Assembly (NCBI RefSeq): GCF_003114835.2
Contig: NZ_AP025028.1
Location: forward strand, 3,810,001-3,874,000
Direction of reading: 5' to 3'
DNA length: 64,000 bases
Origin: Leptospira kobayashii
Lineage (GTDB): Bacteria > Spirochaetota > Leptospiria > Leptospirales > Leptospiraceae
In this document: positions 34,105 through 41,737 of the stretch, piece by piece
Position numbering within the stretch: position 1 is the first letter of the stretch
Layout of the letters: each line of letters begins with the position of its first letter
Position numbers and translations under genes: made by a program
The notes under the pieces: generated by a model
The model's input: the letters and a program-made list of their open reading frames with translations, nothing else
Databases searched by the model: none
What the model was told of the DNA's origin: nothing

Positions 34105-35217
34105 TCACTCATTCCCAATGAATTGTTTCCACCACCGTTCCCAAGCGTTTGGCTCTCTTAGTTTGACAAGCTGGCCAAATTTGGGAGTTAACAAATCGAT
34201 CTGATGTTTTTTCGCTTCCTTTTCTAAACTTTCGGCTGGCTCATACCAACTATGCAAAGCAAGATCAAACATTGCCCAATGCACCGGGACAAGCCTTTTC
34301 CCTTTTAGATCCAAATGTGCCTTGGCAGTTTGTTCAGGCAGAACGTGAACTGCTTCCCACATCGGATTATATTGTCCATTTTCAATGAACGTTAAATCAA
34401 ACGGTCCGAACTTTTCGCCGATATTTTTGAAGTGCACATCGTAACCCGAGTCTCCGCTAAAATAGAATCTTTCTTTTTCTCCGATCACTGTCCAAGAAGA
34501 CCATAAAGTATGATTGCCATTCATACCGCTTCTTCCTGAAAAATGTTGTGCGGGAGTACAAACAATCTTTATTTTACCAACATTTAAATTCTCCCACCAA
34601 TCAAGTTCAGTTAGGCGATCTTCCGTAATGCCCCATTCTTTCAAATGAGAAGTGACTCCTAAAGGAGTGATAAATTTCGTATTTTTACTTTTGAAAAATT
34701 CGATCGTAGGCATATCGAGATGGTCGTAATGGTCATGCGAAATTATGATATAATCAATAGGGGGCAGCTCTTCCAATTTAACTACTGCATCTTGAAATCG
34801 TTTTACCATAAAACTAAATGGAGCTGCCGATCCGGAGAACACCGGATCAAAAAATAAAATTTGCCCTTCTATGTTCACAAGAAAGGTGGAATGTCCGAAC
34901 CAAATAAACTTAATGCTTTCATCCGGCTTAAGGAACTCTGCAAAGTCAGGTTTTTCTTCCGGTAATCTCAAGTCCGGCCTTCTGTTTTTATCACCACCAA
35001 ATAAAAATTTGAATACAAGAGAAAAGTAACTTTGGTTTTCTCTCATTTTCTCTAAAACATCAGGCCTACGGTTTACGAATTGTTCTCGTTCCCGGTCAAA
35101 TTGAGGAGAAGTTTTTATCCTATCCAAATGAACACCGTAAGGATCTTTACCAAAGGCGCGACAATGAAATTGAATTAGTGTAAAAAGGAATATTAAAGGG
35201 AATGCGATCTGTTTCAA
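34105..35217 (-). CDS. MBL-fold metallohydrolase lipoprotein (NAPE-PLD/UlaG-like)
   Basis: 370 aa from a TTG at 35217, chosen because GGAAG lies just upstream and the following residues make a lipoprotein signal (KQIAFPLIFLFTLIQFHC). The longer open frame to 35460 runs through repeat DNA and is not needed. The metallo-beta-lactamase site is ISHDHYDHLD, with further His in IVCTPAQHFSGR and the late LVPVHWAMFD. WFGHSTFLVNIEGQILFFDPVFS is typical of N-acylphosphatidylethanolamine phospholipase D-like proteins, so a lipid substrate is plausible. Confidence 0.85.
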   Translation of the reverse strand: MKQIAFPLIFLFTLIQFHCRAFGKDPYGVHLDRIKTSPQFDREREQFVNRRPDVLEKMRENQSYFSLVFKFLFGGDKNRRPDLRLPEEKPDFAEFLKPDESIKFIWFGHSTFLVNIEGQILFFDPVFSGSAAPFSFMVKRFQDAVVKLEELPPIDYIIISHDHYDHLDMPTIEFFKSKNTKFITPLGVTSHLKEWGITEDRLTELDWWENLNVGKIKIVCTPAQHFSGRSGMNGNHTLWSSWTVIGEKERFYFSGDSGYDVHFKNIGEKFGPFDLTFIENGQYNPMWEAVHVLPEQTAKAHLDLKGKRLVPVHWAMFDLALHSWYEPAESLEKEAKKHQIDLLTPKFGQLVKLREPNAWERWWKQFIGNE

Positions 35218-35305
35218 AAAATGACTTCCAATTTGTATTTCCCTTTTAGACTGTTTTTTTAAGTAAGAGAATTTGGTCGGAAAGAAAAGAATAAAAAATC
35301 GATGG

Positions 35306-35330
35306 CCAGGCGACTGAGTGCGAACAAACC
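35306..35330 (+). repeat. Diverged copy of the R repeat module, in a gene-free stretch
   Basis: CCAGGCGACTGAGTGCGAAC and the next six bases match the R module at 33467-33584 (CCAGGATGGCTGAGTGCGAG...) in about 23 of 26 positions. The rest of 35218-35537 is GC-rich, with a run of short palindromes (GGTCGGTCACGACC, GCTCCG-type arms) to about 35420, then AT-rich sequence before the histidine-kinase stop. No gene is supported in it. Confidence 0.6.
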
Positions 35331-35537
35331 AAACCGCGAGAGGGATGCGGAGGGCTTGGTCGGTCACGACCGCAGCGTTAGCGGAGCCCGGAGCAGCCCG
35401 ACCCCGAATGCAACCGTTCGAATGAATTTTTAATAGTATATGTCGGGGACTCGCCCACATAACAAAGAATAAATTCTTTTATGACAAATCAAATGGTGCT
35501 TTGAAAAAACAAAGATTGAAAAATAGATAAAATGTTG

Positions 35538-37616
35538 TTAAGACTTTCTTTCTTTAAGTAAATTTGCCAACATCTCCCCTATCTGTTTGATGTCGTATGG
35601 TTTGGAAAGTAATCCATCCATAAAACGGAAGGAAGATTTTTTCGAAAGTTCCGAAGCAACATTTGCCGTTAATCCGTAAATTTTAGCAAAATTACCGTTC
35701 GTAGTTCCTCGTAAGATTTCCGCGGTCGCAAAGCCGTCTATTCCCGGTAAGTTGATGTCCATAAAAATCAAATCATATTTGTTATGGTAAGACAATTCGA
35801 CCGCTTCTTCTCCGTTATCAACGATGAAAGGAGTGATCTTGTATTTTCCAAGGATCCTGGAAATCAATTGTTGATTCACCAGGTTGTCTTCCACAACTAG
35901 CACAGATAAGTCGGAATAATCTTTGGAATCATTTTGAGGATTATCCAAGATCTCTTTTTTCGCCAAATCTTCTTCAGCGATTTCAGTATCCCAATAAAAC
36001 GAAAATTCCGTTCCGGAACCAACCTCGGATTTAACTTCGATAGAGCCGCCAAAAAGTGAAACCAGATTTTTGGTCACGGATAAACCCAAACCCGTGCCAC
36101 CGAAATTTCGAGTGGTGGAAACATCGGTTTGAACAAACGGCTCGAAAATAGAATCAATTTTGGAACTGGAAATCCCGATGCCATTGTCTAAAACCTGTGC
36201 ATGAATTCGAATATTGGAAAGGTCCAGGTTAACACACCTAATGCGAATAGTAATTGTTCCATCTTTGGTAAATTTTAGGGCGTTTCCAATCAAGTTTGTA
36301 AATATTTGTCCTGTTCGCAAACTGTCACCTAAAATCGAATTCGGGAAATCTTTCTGGATGTCCAAAAGAATGCGGTTGTTATTTTTTTTAGCTTCCGTAT
36401 CGAGAAGTTTTCGCAAATCTCTCAACAAATCGGGTAGTGAAAAAGGCAATGATTCCAAATCCATTTTGCTCATTTCCAATTTCGAGAAATCTAGAAAATG
36501 ATTTATGGTTTTTAACAGATTTAGTCCGCTCTTGTGAATCAATTCCAACGATTCCGCAATTTCAGTCTTATGTTCTTGAGATAATAATAATTCGGTTAAC
36601 CCAATAATTCCCGTTAGGGGAGTACGAATTTCATGACTGAGCTTGGAGACAAATACGGTTTTGGCTAAATTTTCTTTTTGTACTGATTCGCTTTTTTCAC
36701 GAAGAGCTGAATTTAATAATGTTAAGGTCTCTCTATGAGCGTGAACTGCGGTAACATCGTCAAATAACCATAATCGTCCCGGAGATTTCCTACCGCGTAT
36801 GATTTGCGACTGTACCTGATAAACTTTTTTTTCCGGCATATGCAGAATCCAATACGAAGTAAATCCTTCATTATTAGGATCGGAAAGACCTATGGCCATT
36901 TCGGATTTTATCTCGGGAAGATTGGAAGTGGTTGTGAGAATATTCCGCATAGCCTCTGATATATTATAAGATGGATGTGCTCCGGGGCTCAAAGAAAATA
37001 GTTTTGCAGCATTTTCGTTGATCCAAGAGATATCCGTCTCTGTATCGACAAAAACAATCGCCTGCGGAATTGTCTTTAGAATGGATTGCAAACGGGAGCT
37101 AGTCGAAGCAAAAGAAATTTCTCTCTGATCATTCTTTAAAATTTCAACGACTCTAGGAGTAATCAACTTGGCAATTTGAGACAGCTCTTTCGAAACCAAA
37201 TCTTTTTTCGTATAACAGAATAAGACGACATTTTTTCTTTCGGAAGAGGTTTCGTTGGAAGAAGAAACTCCGAAGGCGGAAATAACCGAAAGTTCCTGTA
37301 ATGCATCGAAGTTTAAAGTGACAAACGAATCCTTTTCCAAAGGAAAGTATCCCACGGAAGAACCTTCATCATCGAAAGCTTTCTTTAATAACGAAGGATT
37401 TGTAAATTTTTGCTGTAGTACGGTTTCAGGAAACGATTCCACCAATTGAACCGAATGTTCGTCCAAAGATTCAAATAAAAGAGCATAATCGGCTTTTAAA
37501 ATCCGGAGACAAAGTTGAAAAAAATCGGCCTTTTTGTTTGAATCGGAAGAAGAAAATAGTTTTGAAGAATCGATATAAAACTTCAAAACAACTTCTTCAA
37601 GTGAAGAAGTTAACAT
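35538..37616 (-). CDS. PAS-containing hybrid histidine kinase with receiver domain
   Basis: 692 aa, soluble: no membrane segment. Residues 1-165 look GAF-like; a PAS domain is at about 172-295; HisKA has the phospho-acceptor H328 in KLSHEIRTPLTGIIG; HATPase has LIGNALKFTKDG, DNGIGIS and GGTGLGLSV; the receiver domain (about 570-690) has VVEDN, phospho-acceptor Asp in MDINLPGIDG and the conserved Lys in SKPYD. No output domain, so phosphotransfer to another protein is expected. The start is 3 nt after the stop of an RsbQ-like hydrolase, suggesting that this hydrolase feeds the PAS domain. Confidence 0.92.
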   Translation of the reverse strand: MLTSSLEEVVLKFYIDSSKLFSSSDSNKKADFFQLCLRILKADYALLFESLDEHSVQLVESFPETVLQQKFTNPSLLKKAFDDEGSSVGYFPLEKDSFVTLNFDALQELSVISAFGVSSSNETSSERKNVVLFCYTKKDLVSKELSQIAKLITPRVVEILKNDQREISFASTSSRLQSILKTIPQAIVFVDTETDISWINENAAKLFSLSPGAHPSYNISEAMRNILTTTSNLPEIKSEMAIGLSDPNNEGFTSYWILHMPEKKVYQVQSQIIRGRKSPGRLWLFDDVTAVHAHRETLTLLNSALREKSESVQKENLAKTVFVSKLSHEIRTPLTGIIGLTELLLSQEHKTEIAESLELIHKSGLNLLKTINHFLDFSKLEMSKMDLESLPFSLPDLLRDLRKLLDTEAKKNNNRILLDIQKDFPNSILGDSLRTGQIFTNLIGNALKFTKDGTITIRIRCVNLDLSNIRIHAQVLDNGIGISSSKIDSIFEPFVQTDVSTTRNFGGTGLGLSVTKNLVSLFGGSIEVKSEVGSGTEFSFYWDTEIAEEDLAKKEILDNPQNDSKDYSDLSVLVVEDNLVNQQLISRILGKYKITPFIVDNGEEAVELSYHNKYDLIFMDINLPGIDGFATAEILRGTTNGNFAKIYGLTANVASELSKKSSFRFMDGLLSKPYDIKQIGEMLANLLKERKS

Positions 37617-37619
37617 TGT

Positions 37620-38408
37620 TTAAATGAATCCTTCCATAGCTTTTATTACAAGCTCCGGAGCACTGATATGAGGGAAATGTCCTTCCGATTGAATTTGAAC
37701 ATATCTTCCGTTAGATAGATTTTTTTCTAAATATTTTCCCACTTCTACAGGCACAGCAATATCGGAAGCGGATTGAATGATCAGAACTTCATGTTTGCAA
37801 TGAGGCAAATCCTGTCTGTGATCGGATTGAAAAATAGTTTTCGCCACGGACAATGCGATATCCGGACGAATCTCCCTTAAAGTGGATTCGAAAGAATGGG
37901 CAAGATCCGGATTGTTTTTATTTTCCATTACGATCGGGGCAAATCCGGCAGTCCAACCGAAGAAGTTGGTTTCCATAGCTGCATATAATTGATTCAAAGC
38001 TTCTTGAGTGAAACCACCGATGTAATCTTTATCATTCAAATAACGAGGTGAGGCACCGATAAAAACTAATTTCTTAAAAAGTTCAGGACGACGATTGGAA
38101 GCAAGCAAACCGATCATTCCGCTGACGGAATGAGAAACATAAGTTATCGGACCGGATTGTGTTTCAGAAATCAATTCGATTAAATCCTCCGCGTAAGCAA
38201 ATAAACTGGAATAACGAATCGGACTGTATAATTTCGGATCGGTCTTTCCCGAGCCGACCAGATCGAATAAAATCACTTTATAATCAGTAGTCAAACTAGG
38301 AAGAATTTTATCCCAAGCCGATTGATCGGTTCCGAATCCATTCCCCAGTAAAAGAGTTTCTTTTCCGTTTCCAACGATCTTTAAATTCAAATTTTTTGCT
38401 TTTTGCAT
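37620..38408 (-). CDS. RsbQ/KAI2-like alpha/beta hydrolase
   Basis: 262 aa. GNGFGTDQSAWDKILPSLTTDYKVILFDLVGSGKTD, nucleophile Ser in YVSHSVSGMIGLLAS, acid Asp in QSASDIAVPVEV and catalytic His in SEGHFPHISAPE. This is the RsbQ pattern, the small-molecule-processing partner of the PAS-containing phosphatase RsbP in Bacillus. Here it sits directly upstream of a PAS hybrid kinase. The family is clear; the ligand is not known. Confidence 0.85.
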   Translation of the reverse strand: MQKAKNLNLKIVGNGKETLLLGNGFGTDQSAWDKILPSLTTDYKVILFDLVGSGKTDPKLYSPIRYSSLFAYAEDLIELISETQSGPITYVSHSVSGMIGLLASNRRPELFKKLVFIGASPRYLNDKDYIGGFTQEALNQLYAAMETNFFGWTAGFAPIVMENKNNPDLAHSFESTLREIRPDIALSVAKTIFQSDHRQDLPHCKHEVLIIQSASDIAVPVEVGKYLEKNLSNGRYVQIQSEGHFPHISAPELVIKAMEGFI

Positions 38409-38547
38409 GAGTTCGCCAGCTTACTTATCATACGGGAGTAAATTATGTTTTCATTCGTATGAATCGAATAAAGGCCCGTAATTTTAATAATTTATAAGGG
38501 CTAAAATTTTCAATTGGAAATTTGAACTGATTAGCCTAAGAAATTTT

Positions 38548-38576
38548 TTGACAATCAGGCAAAACCTAATTGTCAA
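38548..38576. promoter_or_regulatory. Inverted repeat between hydrolase promoter region and outer-membrane gene
   Basis: TTGACAATCAGG-CAAAA-CCTAATTGTCAA pairs over 12 positions with one mismatch. It lies 28 nt after the stop of the minus-strand outer-membrane gene and 140 nt upstream of the hydrolase start, and carries TTGACA on both arms. No clear T-run follows on the minus strand, so it may be a weak terminator or an operator. Confidence 0.5.
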
Positions 38577-38603
38577 TGATTGAACAAAGAAATCTCCGGT
38601 TTT

Positions 38604-39758
38604 TTAAAATTTTGCCATATAACCTAAATTAAATATGATATGGTGTTTCGGAAGATGTTGTTGCTGATAGGAATTGATAAGACTATCTTTCGTAATCGGA
38701 TCCAAAGATAACGATTGAATCGTGGCTGCTGCAAGCTGGTTCGTTGTCCCGTGAATCTTGGAGGGGTCTGCGACTTTGCCATCTTCCGGATTTTGGTCGG
38801 ATGATACTCCTGAAGGTTTAGGATAAGTACGATCGTTATCAAACAGGAAGAGAGAAGGCCTGTAAACATCGCTGATACTGAAATTTACGAAACTATAATT
38901 CACCTGTACCTTTGTGGTAATGTCTGTTACACCTGTTCTGCGATCGGTATTATTATTAAAATACTGAAATCCGGTTTGAATTCCTGGAGTCAGTTTCCAA
39001 TCTTTCGATAGATCAAATTCATGGCTAAAACCGAGTCTATGATGGCTGTTTCCCTGATTCAGTCCGTTTGTCTCGGATGAAATTCTATAATTGGAAATCA
39101 GTTCCGGTTTCAAAACGGTTAAAAAGTTCGGTTTCCAACCGAATGTATAATTCATTGCACTTGTGTTAGTTGGATAATTGTTGCTATTTATGATAAAAAA
39201 ACCGGTGGAGAACTGGCCGATTGAAGTGTTCCATTCATAACCGATCTGGCCTATAAAATAATCTCTCAATCCATTGTTTTCTTTCCTAGGCCTGATTTGA
39301 TTTAAATCGTAAGCAACTTGGTTCCCTTGAACGGATCGAACCACCTTATCGGTTTCGTCTTTTCCTCCAGGACTCGATTGGTAGAAAAAGTCATTATCCG
39401 TATTGCTCCTTCCTGTCAAAGGATTTGCTACTACAAGGTTTACCTTCAGTCCGGTGATTGGTGTTAGAAAATTTACAAAGGTCCCGAGTATCAGACCGTT
39501 TGATACGGTCTGATACTCTTCATTATTCCTTCTACTTAGTCTTTCTCCATAAAGGCTGTTTCCGAAAATGAAAACATCATTTGCTAATGCTTGGCTAAAA
39601 ATAAACTCAGGTTTCTTTTCCTCTTGTTTTACGGAACCGGAATCGACGACCGGATTCGATCCTGAAATCGGACTCGGGCTTTGCTTTTCTTCGGAATAAA
39701 TCGAGAATGCAAATAGGAAACTAAGAAGAATCGGTAATTTAACCAATAAACGCAACAT
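38604..39758 (-). CDS. Outer-membrane beta-barrel protein, hypothetical
   Basis: 384 aa with a signal peptide (RLLVKLPILLSFLFAFSIYSEEK), a Pro/Ser-rich linker to residue 50, then strand-rich sequence with repeated aromatic and polar alternation and a C-terminal Phe (NLGYMAKF). The shape resembles the 'MetA-pathway of phenol degradation' porin family (SNGLILGTFVNFLTPITGLKVNLVVANP), but the match is loose. Monocistronic. Confidence 0.68.
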   Translation of the reverse strand: MLRLLVKLPILLSFLFAFSIYSEEKQSPSPISGSNPVVDSGSVKQEEKKPEFIFSQALANDVFIFGNSLYGERLSRRNNEEYQTVSNGLILGTFVNFLTPITGLKVNLVVANPLTGRSNTDNDFFYQSSPGGKDETDKVVRSVQGNQVAYDLNQIRPRKENNGLRDYFIGQIGYEWNTSIGQFSTGFFIINSNNYPTNTSAMNYTFGWKPNFLTVLKPELISNYRISSETNGLNQGNSHHRLGFSHEFDLSKDWKLTPGIQTGFQYFNNNTDRRTGVTDITTKVQVNYSFVNFSISDVYRPSLFLFDNDRTYPKPSGVSSDQNPEDGKVADPSKIHGTTNQLAAATIQSLSLDPITKDSLINSYQQQHLPKHHIIFNLGYMAKF

Positions 39759-39796
39759 GACATACCACCTAATAATTGCTATATGAAAAGAAGAAA

Positions 39797-40537
39797 CTAT
39801 ATCTGACTGGTTCCCCCGTCGACATTCAATTCTACTCCGTATATATAAGTAGAATCTTCCGAAAGAAGAAACGCTACCGAGGCCGCGATTTCCTCTTCAG
39901 TTCCGAATCTTTTGATCGGAACTCCTTGCGCAATTCGTGCAAGTGCTTCATCCGGAACCGGGGTCATTCCTCTTTTCCAGAGAGGAGTCTCGATCGGGCC
40001 AGGGCTAACAACATTTACACGAATATTCTTTTGGGAAAGTTCGCCGGAAAATGTGCGGGCCATTGATCTCACCGCGGCTTTGGTAGCTGCATACACACTT
40101 GTCCCCGCATTTCCTTTACTCGCGACTACGGATGCATTCAGCACGATGGCGGAACCAGGTAGTAGATAAGGAATCGCTTTCTGCAAAGTAAAGTATACTC
40201 CTTTGACATTCGTATTCATCAATTGGTCGTAAGATTCTTCCGTGATATCCGAGATAGGTATGAATGCGGCAGTTCCGGCATTTGCAAAAATCCCGTCCAA
40301 TTTACCGTATTTTTCTTTGATGGTAATGTACATCCGATCCAAGTCTTCCAATTTAGTTACATCTGCGACAATTCCTAAGCTGTTCGAACCTAGTTCCTTC
40401 ACAGCTTTATCCAAGGCATCCTTGTCTCTTCCCGTGATCGCCACTTTCGCCCCTTCGGAAGCCAATCGTTTTGCCGTGGAAAGACCGATTCCGCTATTTC
40501 CGCCTGTGATTAAAATAACCTTATCTTTGAATCTCAT
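39797..40537 (-). CDS. Short-chain dehydrogenase/reductase
   Basis: 246 aa. TGGNSGIG (cofactor loop; basic residues at TGRDKDAL suggest NADP), FANAGTAAF, and the active-site Ser in IVLNASVVAS and YAATK (Tyr, Lys). Ends in VDGGTSQI, the normal C-terminus. Divergent from a TetR gene with a perfect palindrome in between, so likely repressed by it. Substrate unknown. Confidence 0.92.
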   Translation of the reverse strand: MRFKDKVILITGGNSGIGLSTAKRLASEGAKVAITGRDKDALDKAVKELGSNSLGIVADVTKLEDLDRMYITIKEKYGKLDGIFANAGTAAFIPISDITEESYDQLMNTNVKGVYFTLQKAIPYLLPGSAIVLNASVVASKGNAGTSVYAATKAAVRSMARTFSGELSQKNIRVNVVSPGPIETPLWKRGMTPVPDEALARIAQGVPIKRFGTEEEIAASVAFLLSEDSTYIYGVELNVDGGTSQI

Positions 40538-40587
40538 GATTCCTCCCGGAAGTTTTTACGCTACTGCAAACTTCCTAGTTCCTTTTG

Positions 40588-40601
40588 AGACCGATCGGTC
40601 T
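40588..40601. promoter_or_regulatory. Perfect palindrome AGACCGATCGGTCT: probable TetR operator
   Basis: A 14-base perfect dyad, flanked by T-rich DNA on both sides (CTTTTG... and ...TTTTTT). It lies 51 nt upstream of the SDR start codon and 85 nt upstream of the TetR gene, between two divergent genes. This is the classic place and form of an operator for an autoregulating TetR protein that also controls the SDR. Confidence 0.82.
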
Positions 40602-40685
40602 TTTTTGTAAAGACAAATTTTACGCCGAGTAAAAAATGTGATGAGAAAGTGAAAATCGGACTTAGTATGGAAGGAAGGGGGAAAA

Positions 40686-41270
40686 ATGAAAAAAGGAGAA
40701 ATTACAAAACAGTTGATCATTGAGAAATCAGCACCTATTTTCAACCGCCAAGGTTATCATAATGCCTCTCTATCGGATTTGATGGAAGCGACCGGACTTG
40801 AAAAAGGTGGGATCTATCGTCATTTCGCAAGCAAAGAGGAACTTGCTTGCGAAGCTTTTGATTATGCTATCAGATACAATTCCAAAATTCAAATGGAAGT
40901 CTTGGAAGAATGTGAAACGTCATATTCTAAGCTTGAAACTTTTATAAAAATATTCACTACAACAAAATCATTATTAGGTGGTGGGTGTCCAGTTTTCAAC
41001 ACAGCGGTGGAAAACGATGACGGTAATCCGGTCTTAAAAAAGAAAGCGTTAACCGCTTACAATAATTGGATTCAAAAATTAACTAAAATCGCCGAAGAGG
41101 CAAAAAAAGAAGGAAGCTTAAAAGAAACGGTGAACACGGAGACACTTGTGATATTTATCTTAACTTCATTAGAAGGCGCTTTGATTGCAAAAAATCTATC
41201 GGGACAACGATCCATTCTGATTGCTATGGGTGAAGAATTGATTTCTTATTTGGAAACGAAGAAGAGGTAA
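40686..41270 (+). CDS. TetR/AcrR-family transcriptional regulator
   Basis: 194 aa; start supported by GGAAGGGGG. The N-terminal helix-turn-helix domain is ITKQLIIEKSAPIFNRQGYHNASLSDLMEATGLEKGGIYRHFASKEELACEAFDYA. The C-terminal ligand domain has CPVFNTAVENDDGNP, as in the subgroup that controls SDR genes. It should bind 40588-40601 and repress itself and the SDR until a ligand binds. Confidence 0.93.
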   Translation: MKKGEITKQLIIEKSAPIFNRQGYHNASLSDLMEATGLEKGGIYRHFASKEELACEAFDYAIRYNSKIQMEVLEECETSYSKLETFIKIFTTTKSLLGGGCPVFNTAVENDDGNPVLKKKALTAYNNWIQKLTKIAEEAKKEGSLKETVNTETLVIFILTSLEGALIAKNLSGQRSILIAMGEELISYLETKKR

Positions 41271-41306
41271 GAATTTGGTGAGGCTTTTAAGGATTGATTT
41301 GTATAT

Positions 41307-41434
41307 CCCCGCCCTGATTAGGGAGGGGTGAACCACCCGCCACCCAATGAGTTCCAACTAACACATTCGAATCGAATTGGCAAATCTTCTGTGCATTTTC
41401 CTGAAATTTATCGAAAAAAGTTCGCCTTTTTGCC
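41307..41434 (+). repeat. 128-bp dispersed intergenic repeat, copy B
   Basis: CCCCGCCCTGATTAGGGAGGGG (near-perfect hairpin), then ACCCGCCACCCAATG, ending in AAGTTCGCCTTTTTGCC at 41418-41434. Same length and same ends as 15883-16010, with a diverged middle. It begins 36 nt after the TetR stop, as copy A begins 32 nt after the HAD stop. Confidence 0.72.
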
Positions 41435-41478
41435 TTACTATTTCCTACGAAACCACCCTTGCGCCAGAGATCGAAGCG

Positions 41479-41731
41479 GGACGACCGAATGGTCGTCGTC
41501 CGAAGGACCGAAGCCGAAAGGCGGAGTCGCGGAAGAGCTCGGTCGGCGATTCGTTAAGTCCTTATCGTCTAACAAATCCGAGGCGCCTAACATCCGCTAT
41601 CATCTCTACTAAAAAAATCCTAATATTCTACTCTTAAAAGCAAGCGAGATGCTTCTCGCGGCGGCGGAGGCAGGGATGCCGGAGCGTTTTCTTCGGGACA
41701 GGATGTCCCGAGAAAACGAGCGTGAAGCATC
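41479..41731. repeat. GC-rich palindromic intergenic DNA with nested hairpins
   Basis: At 41480-41497 GACGACC-GAAT-GGTCGTC forms a short perfect hairpin. At 41648-41731 GATGCTTC and GAAGCATC enclose a second inverted repeat: CGTTTTCTTCGGGACA (41685-41700) and TGTCCCGAGAAAACG (41704-41718). The last lies just after the stop of the minus-strand chemotaxis receptor, where it may end transcription or protect the mRNA. No gene supported in 41435-41737; frames on the plus strand here are chance. Confidence 0.65.
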
Positions 41732-41737
41732 GAGCGT

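Noticed and set aside
33247..34108. Three minus-strand open frames with repeated segments such as MVCSHSAILASCQK
   Set aside because: They are translations of the R and T repeat modules and the tRNA-Gly gene; similarity between them comes from the DNA duplication.
35218..35460. 81-residue N-terminal extension of the MBL lipoprotein
   Set aside because: Derives from GC-rich repeat DNA, including a copy of the R module; the TTG start has a ribosome site and a lipoprotein signal.
41328..41637. Two plus-strand frames (94 and 86 aa) after the TetR gene
   Set aside because: They run through the 128-bp repeat and GC-rich palindromes and lack ribosome sites.
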